Part shown: positions 63,398 to 64,000 of the stretch, piece after piece | Layout of the letters: every line of letters begins with the position of its first letter | Position numbering within the stretch: the first letter of the stretch is position 1 | From: HGM04593 sp045631205 | Lineage (GTDB): Bacteria; Bacteroidota; Bacteroidia; Bacteroidales; Bacteroidaceae | DNA length: 64,000 nucleotides | Assembly: GCA_045631205.1 (NCBI GenBank) | Contig: JAZQUI010000026.1 | Span: 47,025-111,024 of the forward strand | Direction of reading: 5' to 3' | Notes under the pieces: generated by a model | Databases searched by the model: none | Seen by the model: the letters and a program-made list of their open reading frames with translations, nothing else | What the model was told of the DNA's origin: nothing | Translations under genes and position numbers: made by a program

Positions 63398-63572
63398 AGA
63401 TAAGGCAGGTTTTCTGGCTTGTCCCTCTTTGGCACCTTCCCATCGCAAAACGACAGTGGTTATCGACTACCAAGATTTTTATGGACTCACAGCTACGGGT
63501 ATAGCTCCGGATTTTAACCGGATTCCCTTTTACTAACCACGCCCGCAACGGGCAATAGTTACACCTTTATCC
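63398..63572 (-). ncRNA. cobalamin riboswitch
   Basis: The minus-strand transcript shows the class features: GGGAATCCGGTTAAAATCC, then CCCGTAGCTGTGA, then GAAGGTGCC and the B12 box AGCCAGAAAACCTGCC (about 63403-63418). These match the AdoCbl-type aptamer used for btuB genes. The aptamer begins a few bases after the promoter -7 box and lies about 50 bases before btuB. Confidence 0.93.
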
Positions 63573-63576
63573 GTGG

Positions 63577-63607
63577 CAAAGATAAAGTTATCTATCTACA
63601 TCTGCAA
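63577..63607 (-). promoter_or_regulatory. promoter of the cobalamin riboswitch/btuB transcript
   Basis: On the minus strand TTG (63605-63607), a 20-base spacer and TATCTTTG (63577-63584). Confidence 0.65.
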
Positions 63608-63616
63608 CAAAAATGT

Positions 63617-63661
63617 CTAAAAAAAGAGGACAACCCCGTGTATCACTACAGAGGGTTGTCG
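63617..63661 (-). terminator. terminator of a minus-strand transcript entering from the right
   Basis: GACAACCC (63653-63660 on the minus strand) and GGGTTGTC (63629-63636) form the stem, with CTCTTTTTTTAG after it. It probably ends a gene lying mostly beyond 64000. In 63662-63937 no gene is recognised; a small hairpin GTTCTTTG/CAAAGAAC lies at 63891-63911. Confidence 0.6.
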
Positions 63662-63937
63662 AGGGGAATTGAATGATTAAGAAAAAGTTTTTATCTAGAA
63701 TTCTCGTTGTTGTCTATATACATATAACAATTGGATGGATAAAAAGTTTACCCATCCCCACTTTTTTTCAAATAAAAACGGCTCAGTAGCAAAAAGGTGT
63801 GGGCGCTCACCATATACGATACCAAACATTCTTGCTTTTGACTTCTCGGTGTTATTTGTCGGTTATTCTCTCATTGAAAATATATCTTTGACGTTCTTTG
63901 TCGCGCAAAGAACCAAACGCCCGGCACGCAAGTAAAA

Positions 63938-64000
63938 TCAGTCGCTCGGTTCTTTGTTCACGTCGCAGAAAGGCGAACCCTCAGTCGAACCTCCCTTGCC
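63938..64000 (-). CDS. possible C-terminal end of a gene beyond the window
   Basis: A minus-strand frame is open from the window edge to a TGA at 63938-63940, reading GKGGSTEGSPFCDVNKEPSD. Only 20 residues are seen, so no family can be given. A terminator about 280 bases downstream on the same strand is compatible with a gene here, but the gap is long. Confidence 0.25.
   Translation of the reverse strand, partial: GKGGSTEGSPFCDVNKEPSD

Noticed and set aside
63735..63935. 66-codon plus-strand ORF near the right edge
   Set aside because: No recognisable features and no good start context; it crosses an inverted repeat.

Overview
The window looks like a chromosome segment of a Bacteroidales bacterium (phylum Bacteroidota), probably a gut relative of Bacteroides/Prevotella. 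The evidence is phylum-restricted families (DUF4494, DUF4924, DUF5689, GldE, BtuG-like lipoprotein, DUF5112/5113-type kinase), paired TonB-receptor/lipoprotein genes, near absence of Shine-Dalgarno sites, and repeated promoters of the Bacteroidota form (-33 TTG/TTTG, about 18-20 bp, -7 TAnnTTTG or TATCTTCG). No rRNA, prophage, CRISPR array or intact insertion sequence was seen.

Layout. 1-6.1 kb (minus): prfC (cut by the window edge), DUF4924, LysE exporter, DUF308 membrane protein, phosphopantetheinyl transferase, gldE, ssb. 6.2-8.4 kb (plus): HU, a 29-residue basic peptide and RNase G. 8.4-13.7 kb (minus): phosphohexomutase, C69 dipeptidase, M23 peptidase. 13.8-16.9 kb: three glycosyltransferases behind a clear promoter. 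16.9-17.8 kb: five tRNA genes (3 Gly, 2 Leu). 17.9-21.5 kb: nspC and a PcrA/UvrD helicase. 21.5-22.2 kb: superoxide dismutase. 22.2-30.5 kb: a secreted endonuclease-family enzyme divergent from a three-gene outer-membrane operon (TonB-type barrel, DUF5689 lipoprotein, large OB-fold/jelly-roll lipoprotein), possibly a nucleic-acid scavenging locus. 30.6-33.1 kb: fabG and pyrG, the latter with its glutaminase triad lost. 33.7-38.0 kb: a GH27-GH16 fusion. 38.1-45.9 kb: a complete his operon (GDCBHAF-IE plus a lipoprotein) behind a His-rich leader peptide and attenuator. 45.9-46.5 kb: a frameshifted surface-protein gene. 46.6-51.0 kb: nitroreductase/DUF2520/kdsC/maf/cysK/cysE operon. 51.0-53.9 kb: malic enzyme, a small acidic protein, DUF4494, YggS. 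53.9-54.5 kb: remnant of an acyl-CoA ligase and an inverted-repeat element. 54.5-60.2 kb: a signalling operon (1414-residue tandem sensor kinase, response regulator, AbgT-like membrane protein). 60.3-63.6 kb: cobalamin-riboswitch-controlled btuB-btuG.

The most interesting points are the textbook-style histidine attenuator, the CTP synthase lacking Cys/His/Glu of its glutaminase site, the tandem kinase whose ATP-binding and phospho-acceptor functions seem divided between its two halves, the outer-membrane operon with an OmpA-like domain at the barrel's N-terminus, and the GH27-GH16 enzyme.
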